Below are positions 54,128 to 62,665 of a stretch of 64,000 nucleotides of DNA, piece by piece (positions within the stretch are counted from its first letter, which is position 1; the number at the start of each line of letters is the position of its first letter). Under the pieces are notes generated by a model. That model saw only the letters and a list, made by a program, of their open reading frames with translations, was not told the DNA's origin and made no database searches. Source of the stretch: Mesorhizobium sp. WSM3859 (GTDB lineage Bacteria; Pseudomonadota; Alphaproteobacteria; Rhizobiales; Rhizobiaceae); the NCBI RefSeq assembly GCF_002295065.1, contig NZ_NSGG01000020.1:1-64000 (forward strand). Reading direction: 5' to 3'. The position numbers were made by a program, and so were the translations under genes.

Positions 54128-54161
54128 AAAAAACCGGCGTCAGCTTGCTTCTGACGCCGGT
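54128..54161 (-). terminator. Rho-independent terminator on the minus strand, no minus gene upstream
   Basis: On the minus strand ACCGGCGTCAG-AAGCAAG-CTGACGCCGGT is a perfect 11-bp stem followed by TTTTT. On the + strand there is no T run after it. No minus-strand protein gene precedes it, so it points to a non-coding transcript (see 54165-54300). Confidence 0.75.
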
Positions 54162-54164
54162 CAT

Positions 54165-54300
54165 TCAGGTTTTGGGATCGTCGCACCTGATTTTTCCAAG
54201 GAAAAACCGAGGTTGGTTCGATCCGACGCTGACCCGTGGGCGGGGGGCTTGGGGTTTACGAGCCGGTGCCGGACCGAACCGTCTCAGGCAACGCCGGTAA
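54165..54300 (-). ncRNA. Candidate structured small RNA
   Basis: Directly upstream of the terminator on the minus strand, GGATCG (54224-54219) pairs with CGATCC (54180-54175). That stem encloses an inner stem GTTTTT-CCTTGG-AAAAAT. The same GGATCGAACC (54224-54215) can instead pair with GGTTCGGTCC (54280-54271), so two folds compete. It matches none of tmRNA, RNase P RNA, SRP RNA or 6S RNA as I know them. The 5' end is unknown. A + strand role as leader of the DUF2794 gene is the alternative. Confidence 0.4.
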
Positions 54301-54501
54301 ACTCGTCGGACATTGGGGCATGAGCGCGGATTATTTGTGGCGAGATTGTGGCAGAGGATCACCAATTCCAACACGTGTTTCGCAAACGTGACTGGACGAT
54401 TGGGAAACCGCACGACCGTGCGCATGCCTGGCTGGCCCTTGCAATTCGATCCTGAAAGCGCGAACCTTGGCCGGCGCATGATTCAATCGAAGGATCGAGG
54501 C

Positions 54502-54888
54502 ATGACCGATCACAGCAGCGGGACGGAGGATGGGGAAGCATCCGGAATATTGATCCCGTTGCACGAGGCGCGCAGCGCACGCCTCGACCAGCCGGTGCGA
54601 TTCGACCGGCGCGAGCTCGACCAGATCCTGAGGCTTTACGGGCGCATGGTGGCGGCCAATGAATGGCGCGACTATGCCATCGACCATCTCACTGATCGCG
54701 CTGTCTTTTCCGTCTTTCGCCGGGCGAGCGAAGTGCCGCTGTTCCAGATCGTCAAGGACCCCAAGCTGGCGCGCCGACAAGGCGCATTCGCCGTCATCGC
54801 GGCAGGCGGCCGCATCCTGAAGCGCGGCCAGGAACTTGGCCGCGTGCTTGGGGTCTTCGACGCAAAGTTGAAGGTGGTTGAGGCCTGA
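54502..54888 (+). CDS. DUF2794 family protein
   Basis: A 128-residue cytosolic protein with VRFDRRELDQILRLYGRMVA, NEWRDYAIDHLTDRAVFSVF and RQGAFAVIAAGGRILKRGQE, the DUF2794 pattern found in Rhizobiales and relatives. Function unknown. The start MTDHSSG is preferred over a frame that begins 63 codons earlier. Confidence 0.85.
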   Translation: MTDHSSGTEDGEASGILIPLHEARSARLDQPVRFDRRELDQILRLYGRMVAANEWRDYAIDHLTDRAVFSVFRRASEVPLFQIVKDPKLARRQGAFAVIAAGGRILKRGQELGRVLGVFDAKLKVVEA

Positions 54889-54995
54889 AGAGGAACTGGA
54901 GAATTGAAGAACTGAAGAATTGAGGAAAAGAGGCGCTACGCGCCTGATAAAATGATCTTTCTTTTCTTCAATTCCTCAATTCTTCAATTCCTCTT
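54889..54995. repeat. Inverted array of GAATTGAAG-type units
   Basis: The left arm (54889-54930) is AGAGGAACTGGAGAATTGAA, then GAACTGAAGAATTGAGGAAA. The right arm (54961-54995) is CTTTTCTTCAATTCCTCAAT, then TCTTCAATTCCTCTT. A small GCGCTACGCGC hairpin lies between. The right arm contains the last codons and stop of the convergent GNAT gene. It can act as a terminator both ways. Confidence 0.88.
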
Positions 54996-55562
54996 GAACC
55001 CCTCACGGAACCTCCGCTCCGGCAGCGAATCAGGATCCGGCGGTAGCGACGCGCCGCCGTTCAGCGACAGTTGCATGAACACCGTGTCCAGCCAGCGCCC
55101 GTGCTTGTAGCCTGATCCCTCCAGGCGCCCGGAATGACGGAAGCCGAGCTTCTCGTGCAGCCGCACCGAAGCGCTGTCGGCATGGCCGTCGCCGATCACC
55201 GCGATGATCTGGCGGAAGCCCGCCCTGCGCGCCGTTTCGATCAGCGCCCGCATCAGCAGCGAGCCCACGCCCTGCCCCTTGGCTTCGGGCGCGACATAGA
55301 CCGAATCCTCGATGACGAATCGGTAGGCGGGGCGCGGCCGGAACGGTCCGGCATAGGCATAGCCGAGCACGACGCCGTCCTTTTCCGCCACGAGATAGGG
55401 AAAGCCGCCAGCCGTCAGATTGTCGAATCGATCGTCCATTTCAGCGCGGCTGGGCGGCTCCAGCTCGTAGCTCGCCGTGCCATGGACGACCGCATCGGCA
55501 TAGATTTCGGTGGTTCGGTCCAGGTCGGCCGCGGTGGCGGCTCTGATCGCGATATTGCTCAT
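54984..55562 (-). CDS. GNAT N-acetyltransferase, phosphinothricin-type
   Basis: A 192-residue acetyltransferase. The acetyl-CoA loop is VAPEAKGQGVGSLLMRAL. GTASYELEPPSRAEMDDRF, YRFVIEDSVYV and VRLHEKLGFRHSGRLEGSGY match the Pat/Bar-like amine acetyltransferases. The native substrate may be an amino-acid analog such as methionine sulfone. The last residues (FKRN) and stop are encoded in the repeat array. Confidence 0.9.
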   Translation of the reverse strand: MSNIAIRAATAADLDRTTEIYADAVVHGTASYELEPPSRAEMDDRFDNLTAGGFPYLVAEKDGVVLGYAYAGPFRPRPAYRFVIEDSVYVAPEAKGQGVGSLLMRALIETARRAGFRQIIAVIGDGHADSASVRLHEKLGFRHSGRLEGSGYKHGRWLDTVFMQLSLNGGASLPPDPDSLPERRFREGFKRN

Positions 55563-55614
55563 AATCTATGCAGTTTATTTTCCTGCCTCGATAACAGCAG
55601 AGGCATGCGCAAAA

Positions 55615-55643
55615 GGAAAGGGCGGTCGTTGGGCCGCCCTTTT
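55615..55643 (-). terminator. Terminator of the BI-1 gene
   Basis: On the minus strand AAAGGGCGG pairs with CCGCCCTTT over an 8-base loop, followed by CCTTTT. It lies about 35 bases after the stop of the BI-1 gene. Confidence 0.75.
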
Positions 55644-55678
55644 GCAACTCTATGGTCCAGTGAGACCGGGAACCGCCC

Positions 55679-56419
55679 TTAGCGGCGGTCGCCCATGAAC
55701 TGCAGCAGGAACATGAACAGGTTGATGAAGTCGAGATAGAGGCGCAGCGCGCCCATGATCGCCTTGCGGCCGGCGACGTCGGCGACGTCACCCTCGAAAT
55801 ACATCTCCTTGATCTTCTGCGTGTCGTAGGCGGTGAGGCCGGCGAACACCAGCACGCCGATCGCCGAGATCGCGAAGGCGAGCGCCGACGACTGCAGGAA
55901 GATATTGATCAGCATCGCGATCAGCAGGCCGATCACGCCCATGATCAGGAACGAGCCGAACGCCGACAGGTCGCGCCTTGTCGTATAGCCATAGAGCGAC
56001 AGACCGCCAAAGGCCGCGGCCGTGGCGAAGAAGGTCTGGGTGATGCTGGTGCCGGTGTAGACGAGGAAGATCGTCGACAGCGACAGGCCGACAAGGCCGG
56101 CATAGACCCAGAACGTGGTCTGCGCCGCCGCCACGCTCATCGACTGGATGCGGAACGACAGGAACATCACCGCGGCGAGCGGCGCCAGGATGACGACCCA
56201 GCGGAACGCGCTTACATAGATGAGCTGGCCGAACCCGGTCAGCTGGCCGTCGCCCGTCACGGCGAGATGGAAGGCGCCCCAGGCGGCAAGGCCGGTGATT
56301 AAAAGGCCAAGCCCCATGAGGTTATAGACTTTGATCATATAGGCGCGCAGGCCCTGATCGATATCGACGCGCGCGCCGGGGGCGGCGGACGTCTGGTAGT
56401 TGCGAATGGGATCAGCCAT
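55679..56419 (-). CDS. Bax inhibitor-1/YccA family membrane protein
   Basis: A 246-residue protein with seven helices. After MADPIRNYQTSAAPGARVDI come YMIKVYNLMGLGLLITGLAA, SMSVAAAQTTFWVYAGLVGL and the C-terminal LTAYDTQKIKEMYFEGDV with its Asp sensor pair region, then ALRLYLDFINLFMFLLQFMG. Bacterial members leak calcium or guard membrane proteins from FtsH. The start MADPIRN follows AGAGGATT; the longer frame is not family-like. Confidence 0.93.
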   Translation of the reverse strand: MADPIRNYQTSAAPGARVDIDQGLRAYMIKVYNLMGLGLLITGLAAWGAFHLAVTGDGQLTGFGQLIYVSAFRWVVILAPLAAVMFLSFRIQSMSVAAAQTTFWVYAGLVGLSLSTIFLVYTGTSITQTFFATAAAFGGLSLYGYTTRRDLSAFGSFLIMGVIGLLIAMLINIFLQSSALAFAISAIGVLVFAGLTAYDTQKIKEMYFEGDVADVAGRKAIMGALRLYLDFINLFMFLLQFMGDRR

Positions 56420-56646
56420 TGGAAATCCTCTGTTGCTTCTGCCCCGTCCGGTGACAGGTCTTTTGAGACCAGGCGCCGCTGGCGGGGCTCCAGCATGCCT
56501 GCGCAAAATATGAGCGTTCTTGACGTCAAGAACAAGACGGTAACGGGCCGTAACGCTTTGTGAGAGTGCAAAAGGCCGGTTTTCGGGCCTTCCGCGGGGC
56601 ATTCTTACAAAGATTTAACCGAGCAGGCACTTGGAGCCGCGCTCGG

Positions 56647-59322
56647 TCAGAGATTGCGCAGCACCGGCGCCGCCTTGTGGCCGAGCACCCGCCAGGTGCC
56701 GGCAAGGCCGATGCCGACGGTGACCGTCAGCGAAACCAGGATCGTCGCCACCGCGACCTCCGGCATGAAGTGCGACGGCAGCGTCATGATATGCGCGACC
56801 ACGAACCAGGCGGCGATGCCGCCGGCGGCCAGCGCGAACAGCGCCGTCGCGAGACCGATCAGCACATATTCCAGCGAGAAGGCGGCAATCAGCGTCCGGC
56901 GCGTGGCGCCGAGCGTCTTCAGCACCACGGCGTCGTGGATGCGCGCCCGGTTGCCGGCGGCCAAGGCGCCGGACAGCACCAGCACCGAGGCGATCAGCGC
57001 GACGCCGGCAGCAGTGCGGATCGCCGTGCCAAGTTGCGCGATCAGCCGGTTGACGATGTCGAGCGCGTCCTTGACGCGCACCGTCGTCACCGCCGGGAAG
57101 GCGCGGGTGACGGCGTTGAGCAGCCGCGCGTCGTCGGCCGCGGTGGCTTGTTTGTCGGTGAGCGTCGCCAGCCAGCCATGCGGCGCTCCGGCAAAGCTGT
57201 TGGGCGAGAACACCATGACGAAGTTGATGCCCATCGTCTCCCACTCTACCTGGCGGAAATTGGCGATCTTCGCCGTGACGTTGCGTCCCAGCACATTGAC
57301 GGTGACGCTGTCGCCGAGCTTCAGCCCGATCGCCTTGCCTTCCTCGGCCGAGAACGACACCAGCGGCTCACCGGAATAGTCCTGCGGCCACCACGCGCCT
57401 TCGGTCAGTGTCGCGTTTTCCGGCTGCTTCGCGTCATAGGTCAGGCCACGGTCGCCGCGCAGCACCCAGGCGCCGTCGGCCGGGATCTTCACCTTGTCGA
57501 CGTCGACGCCATTGAGCGCCATGATGCGGCCGCGCAGCATCGGCACCTTGACCAGCGTTCCACGAGGCGACTCCTTGCCGACAAGGCTGGCGAAGGCATC
57601 GACGTCGCTGCTCTGGATGTCGACGAAGAAGAAGTTCGGCGCCCGCTCCGGCAGGCTGCCGGAGATCTGCCGCCTGAGATTCCCGTCGATCAGCGCCAGC
57701 GTCACCAGCAGCGTCAGCCCGAGCCCGAGCGACAGCACCACCGAAGGCGTCAGCGCGCCGGGCCGATGGATGTTGCCGAGCGCCAGCCTCAATGAGACCG
57801 AGCGCACGCGCGGGCTCCTCTTTGCGATCCACTGCACCAGCGCCGCCACCAGCCGCAACACCAGGAAGGCAAAGACCGTGGCGCCGACGAAGATCGAGGC
57901 GATGCGATAGTCGTTGGCCGAGAGGATCGCCAGCGCCGCCAGCGCGATGACGATCGCCAACGCGGCGCCGGCATAGGGCCAACGCGGCAGGCCGCGGCTC
58001 TCGAAGCCCATCTCGCGGAACAGCGCGGTCGCCGGCACATCGCGGGCGCGGCCGAGCGGCAGAAGCGCGAAAGCCAATGTCACCAGCAGGCCGAACAACG
58101 CGGCCATGGCGAGCGCGCCAGGATAAAAGCCGCCTTGCGCCGGCACTGGGATGACGGATTGCAGAAGGGCGCTCGCCACGAACGGCATCGCGGCGGCAAG
58201 GATGAGCCCAAGCACGATGCCGAGACCTGCGATCAGCAGGATCTGCACGAGATAGACGGTGAAGACGAAGCCACCCGAGGCGCCGAGGCTCTTGAAGGTG
58301 GCGATCACGCCGCGCTTGCCGTCGAGATAGGCGCGCACGGCGTTCGCCACGCCGACGCCACCGACCACCAGCGCCGTCAGCCCGACCAGGATCAGGAACT
58401 GCGAGAAGCGCTCGATATTGGCGGACAGCGCGGGGGCGGCATTGCTGCGCGTGCGGATCGACCAGCCGGCCTGCGGGAAATCCCTCGCGGCTTGCGCCTG
58501 GATATCCTTGATCCGCGTCTCGGAAGTCCCCTCCGGCAGCCTCACCTTATAGGCGTTTTCGACCAGGCTGCCCGGCTGCACCAGGCCGGAAGCGGCGAGG
58601 CCCTGGCTGGAGATCATCAGCCGCGGCGCGAAGCCGAAACCGTCCGATACCGCATCCGGCTCGCTGACCAGCCTGGCGCGCAACTCGAAAACGGCGCTGC
58701 CGAGCTTCAGCCGGTCGCCGATACGGACATTGAGCCGCTCGAACAGCAGGTCTGGCGCGGCGGCGCCGAAAACGCCGGACCTTTCGCCGAACAATTGCTC
58801 CTTCGGCAGCGCCGGATTCGTTTCCAGCGCGCCATAGAGCGGATAGGCATCGTCGACGGCCTTGGCCTCGACCAGCGCCTGGTCGGAGCCGTCCTCCAGC
58901 CGCGCCATCGAGCGCATGCCGGAATTGAGCGACACCGTGCCGAGGCTTTTCATGAAACCAAGCTCGGCATCGGACGCGTTGCGCTGGTTGACCTGGAAGC
59001 GCAGATCGCCGCCAAGCAGCGTCTGGCCCTGGTTGGCGACGCCGGCGCTGATCGCCTGCGCCACCGAATTGACGCCGCCGATCGCCGCGACGCCGAGCGC
59101 GATGCAAGCCAGGAAGACCATGAAGCCGGACAGGCCGCCGCGCATCTCGCGCAGCGAGAAGCGGATGGCGAGCTTCAATGTGCGGAGCCAGGCCCCCTCA
59201 TCCGGCCGCTGCGCGGCCACCTTCTCCCCGGTGGGGAGAAGAGAAAGGTGCCGGCCTCGGCGATCTCTTCTCCCCTCGGGGAGAAGGTGGCCCGAAGGGC
59301 CGGATGAGGGGGTCTCCGCCAT
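56647..59322 (-). CDS. FtsX-like ABC transporter permease (YbbP type) with repeat-coded start
   Basis: An 891-residue permease with two FtsX domains. The family start is LAIRFSLREMRGGLSGFMVF near residue 51. ANAVRAYLDGKRGVIATFKS and the second-half RARIHDAVVLKTLGATRRTL are the ATPase-coupling helices. It pairs with the ATPase gene just upstream (four bases apart) and a divergent tesA-like esterase, an arrangement seen widely. Codons 1-44 from the first ATG are encoded by a family B repeat. Translation may instead start at a TTG within LRTLKLAIRF, so the true N-terminus is open. Confidence 0.9.
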   Translation of the reverse strand: MAETPSSGPSGHLLPEGRRDRRGRHLSLLPTGEKVAAQRPDEGAWLRTLKLAIRFSLREMRGGLSGFMVFLACIALGVAAIGGVNSVAQAISAGVANQGQTLLGGDLRFQVNQRNASDAELGFMKSLGTVSLNSGMRSMARLEDGSDQALVEAKAVDDAYPLYGALETNPALPKEQLFGERSGVFGAAAPDLLFERLNVRIGDRLKLGSAVFELRARLVSEPDAVSDGFGFAPRLMISSQGLAASGLVQPGSLVENAYKVRLPEGTSETRIKDIQAQAARDFPQAGWSIRTRSNAAPALSANIERFSQFLILVGLTALVVGGVGVANAVRAYLDGKRGVIATFKSLGASGGFVFTVYLVQILLIAGLGIVLGLILAAAMPFVASALLQSVIPVPAQGGFYPGALAMAALFGLLVTLAFALLPLGRARDVPATALFREMGFESRGLPRWPYAGAALAIVIALAALAILSANDYRIASIFVGATVFAFLVLRLVAALVQWIAKRSPRVRSVSLRLALGNIHRPGALTPSVVLSLGLGLTLLVTLALIDGNLRRQISGSLPERAPNFFFVDIQSSDVDAFASLVGKESPRGTLVKVPMLRGRIMALNGVDVDKVKIPADGAWVLRGDRGLTYDAKQPENATLTEGAWWPQDYSGEPLVSFSAEEGKAIGLKLGDSVTVNVLGRNVTAKIANFRQVEWETMGINFVMVFSPNSFAGAPHGWLATLTDKQATAADDARLLNAVTRAFPAVTTVRVKDALDIVNRLIAQLGTAIRTAAGVALIASVLVLSGALAAGNRARIHDAVVLKTLGATRRTLIAAFSLEYVLIGLATALFALAAGGIAAWFVVAHIMTLPSHFMPEVAVATILVSLTVTVGIGLAGTWRVLGHKAAPVLRNL
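59191..59313. repeat. Family B element overlapping the permease start
   Basis: CCCCCTCATCCGGCCGCTGC, GGCCACCTTCTCCCCGGTGG and a mirrored half CTTCTCCCCTCGGGGAGAAG, then GGGCCGGATGAGGGGG. It lies between the ABC ATPase stop and the conserved part of the permease gene. It is open in the permease frame. Confidence 0.88.
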
Positions 59323-59326
59323 GCGA

Positions 59327-60022
59327 TTAGGCCGTCACTTTGAGGTGGGCGGCATCCTCGATCCGCCCCGAGCGCATCGACACCTGGCGCGCGCAGCGCA
59401 CGGCGAGCTCCGGATCGTGCGTCACCAGCACCAGCGTCATGCCGCGCTCCGCCGCCTTGGCGAAGAGAAGATCGGCGATCTGCCTGCCCGTCGCCTGGTC
59501 GAGATTGCCGGTCGGCTCGTCGGCGATAAGGATGCGCGGCGACGGCGCCAGCGCCCGGGCGGTCGCCACGCGCTGCTGCTCGCCGCCGGAAAGCTCGCCC
59601 GGATAGTGCGTCACACGGTCGCTCAGGCCAACCGCCGCGAGCTCGCGCGCGGCGACGCCGAACGGATCGGCATGGCCGGCAAGCTCAAGCGGCACCGCGA
59701 CATTCTCCAGCGCCGTCATGTTGGGGATAAGATGGAAGGACTGGAACACGATGCCGATGTTTCGCCCCCGAAACGACGCAATCTGGTCTTCGCTTTTCCC
59801 GTTGATCAGCTCGCCGGCGATCCGGACCGTGCCCGAATCGACCCGTTCCAGGCCGGCCAAAACCATGAGCAGGGTGGACTTGCCGGAGCCCGACGGACCG
59901 ACAATGCCTGTGGCTTGCCCGGCCGCCACGTCGAGGCTCACGCCCTTCAGCACATGGACGGAGGACGCGCCCTCGCCGAGCGTCAGCGATACGTCCCTCA
60001 GCGCGATGACGGCTTCTGTCAC
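59327..60022 (-). CDS. ABC transporter ATP-binding protein (LolD/YbbA-like)
   Basis: A 231-residue ATPase. Walker A is GPSGSGKST (42-50), the signature is LSGGEQQRVATARAL, Walker B is ILIADEPTGNLD and the switch His is in VLVTHDPELA. With the FtsX-like permease it makes a MacB/LolD-class complex. The cargo, perhaps a lipid or lipoprotein, is unknown. Confidence 0.94.
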   Translation of the reverse strand: MTEAVIALRDVSLTLGEGASSVHVLKGVSLDVAAGQATGIVGPSGSGKSTLLMVLAGLERVDSGTVRIAGELINGKSEDQIASFRGRNIGIVFQSFHLIPNMTALENVAVPLELAGHADPFGVAARELAAVGLSDRVTHYPGELSGGEQQRVATARALAPSPRILIADEPTGNLDQATGRQIADLLFAKAAERGMTLVLVTHDPELAVRCARQVSMRSGRIEDAAHLKVTA

Positions 60023-60104
60023 AATAAAAGCGCCCTATATGTGAAAAAAGGAGGCGGCCCGTGTCTCCTTCCTTGGGTTGTTCCGGTCATATGGGGCTCG
60101 CCGC

Positions 60105-60767
60105 ATGGCATTCAAACATCGTTTTGCCGCAGCCCCCGTTGTTTTCGCAGCCCTCATACTTTTCCTTGGCCTTTGCGGCGCCATTTCGTCGGCGCGCGCC
60201 GCCACCTTCACCATCGTCGGCTTCGGCGACAGCCTGATGGCGGGCTTCGGCCTTGGCCCTGGCCAGGGTTTCACCGACAGGCTGCAGGCGGCGCTGAAGG
60301 CGAAGGGCCTTGACGTCACCGTCGCCAATGCGGGTGTGTCGGGCGACACCTCGAGCGGCGGGCTGGCGCGGCTCGACTGGTCGGTGCCGGGCGGCACAAG
60401 GCTGGTTATCCTCGAACTCGGCGCCAATGACATGCTGCGCGGCCTTTCACCCGACATCGCTGAGAAGAACCTCGACGCCATGCTGGGCAAGCTGAAAGAG
60501 CGCAAGATCCCGGTGCTTCTGGCCGGCATGCGCGCCGCGCCCAATCTCGGCGCCGACTACCAGAAGACGTTCGACGCCATTTATCCGCGGCTCGCCGAAA
60601 AATACGGCGTTCCGCTCTATCCGTTCTTCCTCGACGGCGTCGCCGGCCACCCCGACCTGCAGTTGGAAGACGGCCTGCATCCCAATCCCAAGGGGGTCGA
60701 CGTCATGGTCGAGCGCATCCTCCCCGTGGTCGAGAAGGCGATTGCCGCGAATGGCGGTGCCTCGTGA
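60105..60767 (+). CDS. Periplasmic arylesterase, TesA/SGNH type
   Basis: A 220-residue SGNH hydrolase with a signal peptide (cleavage after SSARA, about residue 32). The nucleophile is S43 in GFGDSLMAGFG. The oxyanion Gly and Asn are in AGVSGDTSSGG and ELGANDMLRG. D189 and H192 (EDGLHPNPKG) complete the triad. It is similar to E. coli TesA (lysophospholipase/thioesterase) and divergent from the ABC pair. The start at MAFKHRF gives the signal peptide. Confidence 0.93.
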   Translation: MAFKHRFAAAPVVFAALILFLGLCGAISSARAATFTIVGFGDSLMAGFGLGPGQGFTDRLQAALKAKGLDVTVANAGVSGDTSSGGLARLDWSVPGGTRLVILELGANDMLRGLSPDIAEKNLDAMLGKLKERKIPVLLAGMRAAPNLGADYQKTFDAIYPRLAEKYGVPLYPFFLDGVAGHPDLQLEDGLHPNPKGVDVMVERILPVVEKAIAANGGAS

Positions 60768-60885
60768 GACCGAAAAGCCACGCTTTCCGCCGGGGAAACT
60801 TTGTGGACAACAAACCGCTTGCCCCGCGCCTGCATCGATGATTCGCTAGGGCTGAGAGTTTCGATTCGAGGACAGGAGGCTTCAC

Positions 60886-61479
60886 ATGCCACGTCTTTTC
60901 ACCGCCCTCGAAATTCCGCGTGATGCCGCTCTCTCCTTGTCCTTGCTCCGGGGCGGGCTGCCCGGGGCGCGCTGGATCGATGTCGAAAACTACCACCTGA
61001 CGCTGCGCTTCATCGGCGATGTCGAGGGCCATGTCGCCGACGAGATCGCCAACGCGCTCGACAGGGTTCACCGCCCGTCTTTCCAGATGACGCTCTCCGG
61101 CGTCGGCGCCTTTGGCGGCAAGAAACCGCATGCGGTGTGGGCCGGCGTGTCCGCCTCGCCGGACCTGACGGCGCTGCAGGGCGAAATCGACCGCATCTGC
61201 CAGCGGCTCGGCCTGCCGGCCGACCCGCGCAAATTCTCGCCGCATGTGACGCTGGCGCGCCTGCGCAACGCAAGCCCGCTCGATGTCGCGCAATATCTCT
61301 CGGCGCGCGGCAATTTCGCGGCACTTCCCTTCCGTGTCGGCCGCTTCGTCCTGATGTCGTCGCGCGATTCGGTCGGCGGCGGCCCCTATATCGTCGAGGA
61401 AGCCTGGCCGCTGGTCGGCGAAACGCTGGCCTCGAGCCGCTTCGCCAGCGCCTCCGACGCCTCGCGGATCATGCGGTAG
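60886..61479 (+). CDS. thpR: RNA 2',3'-cyclic phosphodiesterase (2H family)
   Basis: A 197-residue 2H phosphoesterase (LigT-like). The paired motifs are H37-x-T39 (YHLTLRFIGD) and H120-x-T122 (PHVTLARL). FTALEIP at the start and SRDSVGGGPYIVEEAWPL near the end are typical. It opens 2',3'-cyclic phosphates and can join tRNA halves in vitro. The C-terminus overlaps the convergent phosphatase gene by 94 bases. Confidence 0.94.
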   Translation: MPRLFTALEIPRDAALSLSLLRGGLPGARWIDVENYHLTLRFIGDVEGHVADEIANALDRVHRPSFQMTLSGVGAFGGKKPHAVWAGVSASPDLTALQGEIDRICQRLGLPADPRKFSPHVTLARLRNASPLDVAQYLSARGNFAALPFRVGRFVLMSSRDSVGGGPYIVEEAWPLVGETLASSRFASASDASRIMR

Positions 61480-61901
61480 ACCGACGCGAAGGCCTCGGCG
61501 TCGTCATAATAGGGATCCGGCACGTCCGCGGCCTTTCCCGTGGCGAAATCCAGATAGAGATGAATGCGGTCGCGCGCGGCCTGCGGCGCCAGCGCCTTGA
61601 GGTCGCGCACATTGGCCCGGTCCATGCCGAGGATCAGGTCGAAGCGCGAAAAATCCTCCAGCAGCACCTTGCGCGCCCTCTGCCCTGAAATGTCGTCGCC
61701 ATGCCTTGCTGCCACCGCGATCGAGCGCCGGTCCGGCTCCTGACCGGCATGCCAGCCGCCGGTCCCGGCTGAATCGAGCAGCATATCGCGGCCCCGGCCA
61801 CGCTCGGCCCAGACGATGCGAAACACGCCTTCCGCCAGCGGCGAGCGGCAGATATTGCCGAGGCAGACGAACAGAACGGAATTTATGGGCTTTATGCTCA
61901 T
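61386..61901 (-). CDS. Low-molecular-weight protein tyrosine phosphatase
   Basis: A 171-residue phosphatase. The P-loop is C13-LGNIC-R19-S (VLFVCLGNICRSPLAEGVF), and the general acid Asp is in DVPDPYYDDAEAF. DSAGTGGWHAGQEPDRRSIA is a family segment. It dephosphorylates tyrosine or arsenate; the target is not known. The start MSIKPINS is used, and the longer frame shadows phhB. The last ~13 residues lie in the overlap with thpR and look like a variable tail. Confidence 0.93.
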   Translation of the reverse strand: MSIKPINSVLFVCLGNICRSPLAEGVFRIVWAERGRGRDMLLDSAGTGGWHAGQEPDRRSIAVAARHGDDISGQRARKVLLEDFSRFDLILGMDRANVRDLKALAPQAARDRIHLYLDFATGKAADVPDPYYDDAEAFASVYRMIREASEALAKRLEASVSPTSGQASSTI

Positions 61902-62004
61902 GCGATATGCGCCGTTTGTGCATTTGGAAGCCCAAAACGCAAAGCAGCTTTGGGCGACTTGCATTATGGTGAGGACCAAATTCGAGATAGCACGGGAAAT
62001 CATC

Positions 62005-62298
62005 ATGACGAGAGAAAAACTCAGCAAGGACGCGATCGCCGCCGCTCTGGCCGAGCTTGACGGCTGGTCGCTCGCCGCCGACGGCGCCTCGATCAAGCGC
62101 AGCTTCGTCTTCAAGAATTTTTCCGAGGCCTTCGCCTTCATGACCCGCGTGGCGCTGGCGGCCGAGAAGATGGACCATCATCCGGATTGGTCGAATGTCT
62201 ACAAGACTGTCGACGTGGCGCTGAACACCCATGACGCCGGCGGCGTGACGGCGCTCGACATCGAGTTGGCGAAACGGATGAACCGGTATTTCGGGTAG
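62005..62298 (+). CDS. phhB: Pterin-4a-carbinolamine dehydratase
   Basis: A 97-residue PCD/DCoH protein that recycles 4a-hydroxytetrahydrobiopterin. The active-site signature is KMDHHPDWSNVYKTVDVALN then THDAGGVTALD. LDGWSLAADGASIKRSFVFK opens the fold. No phenylalanine hydroxylase gene is next to it. The start MTREKL is preferred. It is divergent from the phosphatase gene, 103 bases apart. Confidence 0.93.
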   Translation: MTREKLSKDAIAAALAELDGWSLAADGASIKRSFVFKNFSEAFAFMTRVALAAEKMDHHPDWSNVYKTVDVALNTHDAGGVTALDIELAKRMNRYFG

Positions 62299-62377
62299 GT
62301 TCGCGAAACAGTGGCTCAGTGCAGGAGCGAAGGGCCGTTAGGATGGAATGAACAGCAAGGATACGCCGCGTTCCTTC

Positions 62378-62535
62378 ACACCCCCCTCTGTCCTGCCGGA
62401 CATCTCCCCCGCAAGGGGGGAGATCAGATGTCACCGCCGCTTTCGCCAATCGTCGACGTTGTAGGAAGAGCGCCGACGACGAAGCTGCCAATCTCCCCCC
62501 TTGCGGGGGAGATGGCCGGCAGGCCAGAGGGGGGT
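62378..62535. repeat. Family A composite palindromic element (~158 bp)
   Basis: Arms at 62378-62424 and 62490-62535. The centre, GATGTCACCGCCGCTTTCGC and ACGAAGCTGCCAATCTCC, is nearly that of 34252-34408. It fills most of the 367-bp gap between phhB and the DUF1232 gene; the remainder shows no gene. Confidence 0.9.
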
Positions 62536-62665
62536 GCTGTCCCGCCAGCATCTCGGATTTCTGCGTTCAGACGCCACGAACTCTTGCAGCAGCCCGCCGC
62601 TTTCACCACATCTTCCGCCGGCGGGCCGGCACGCAACCATGCGCCCGGCCGCCAAGGAGCGATGG

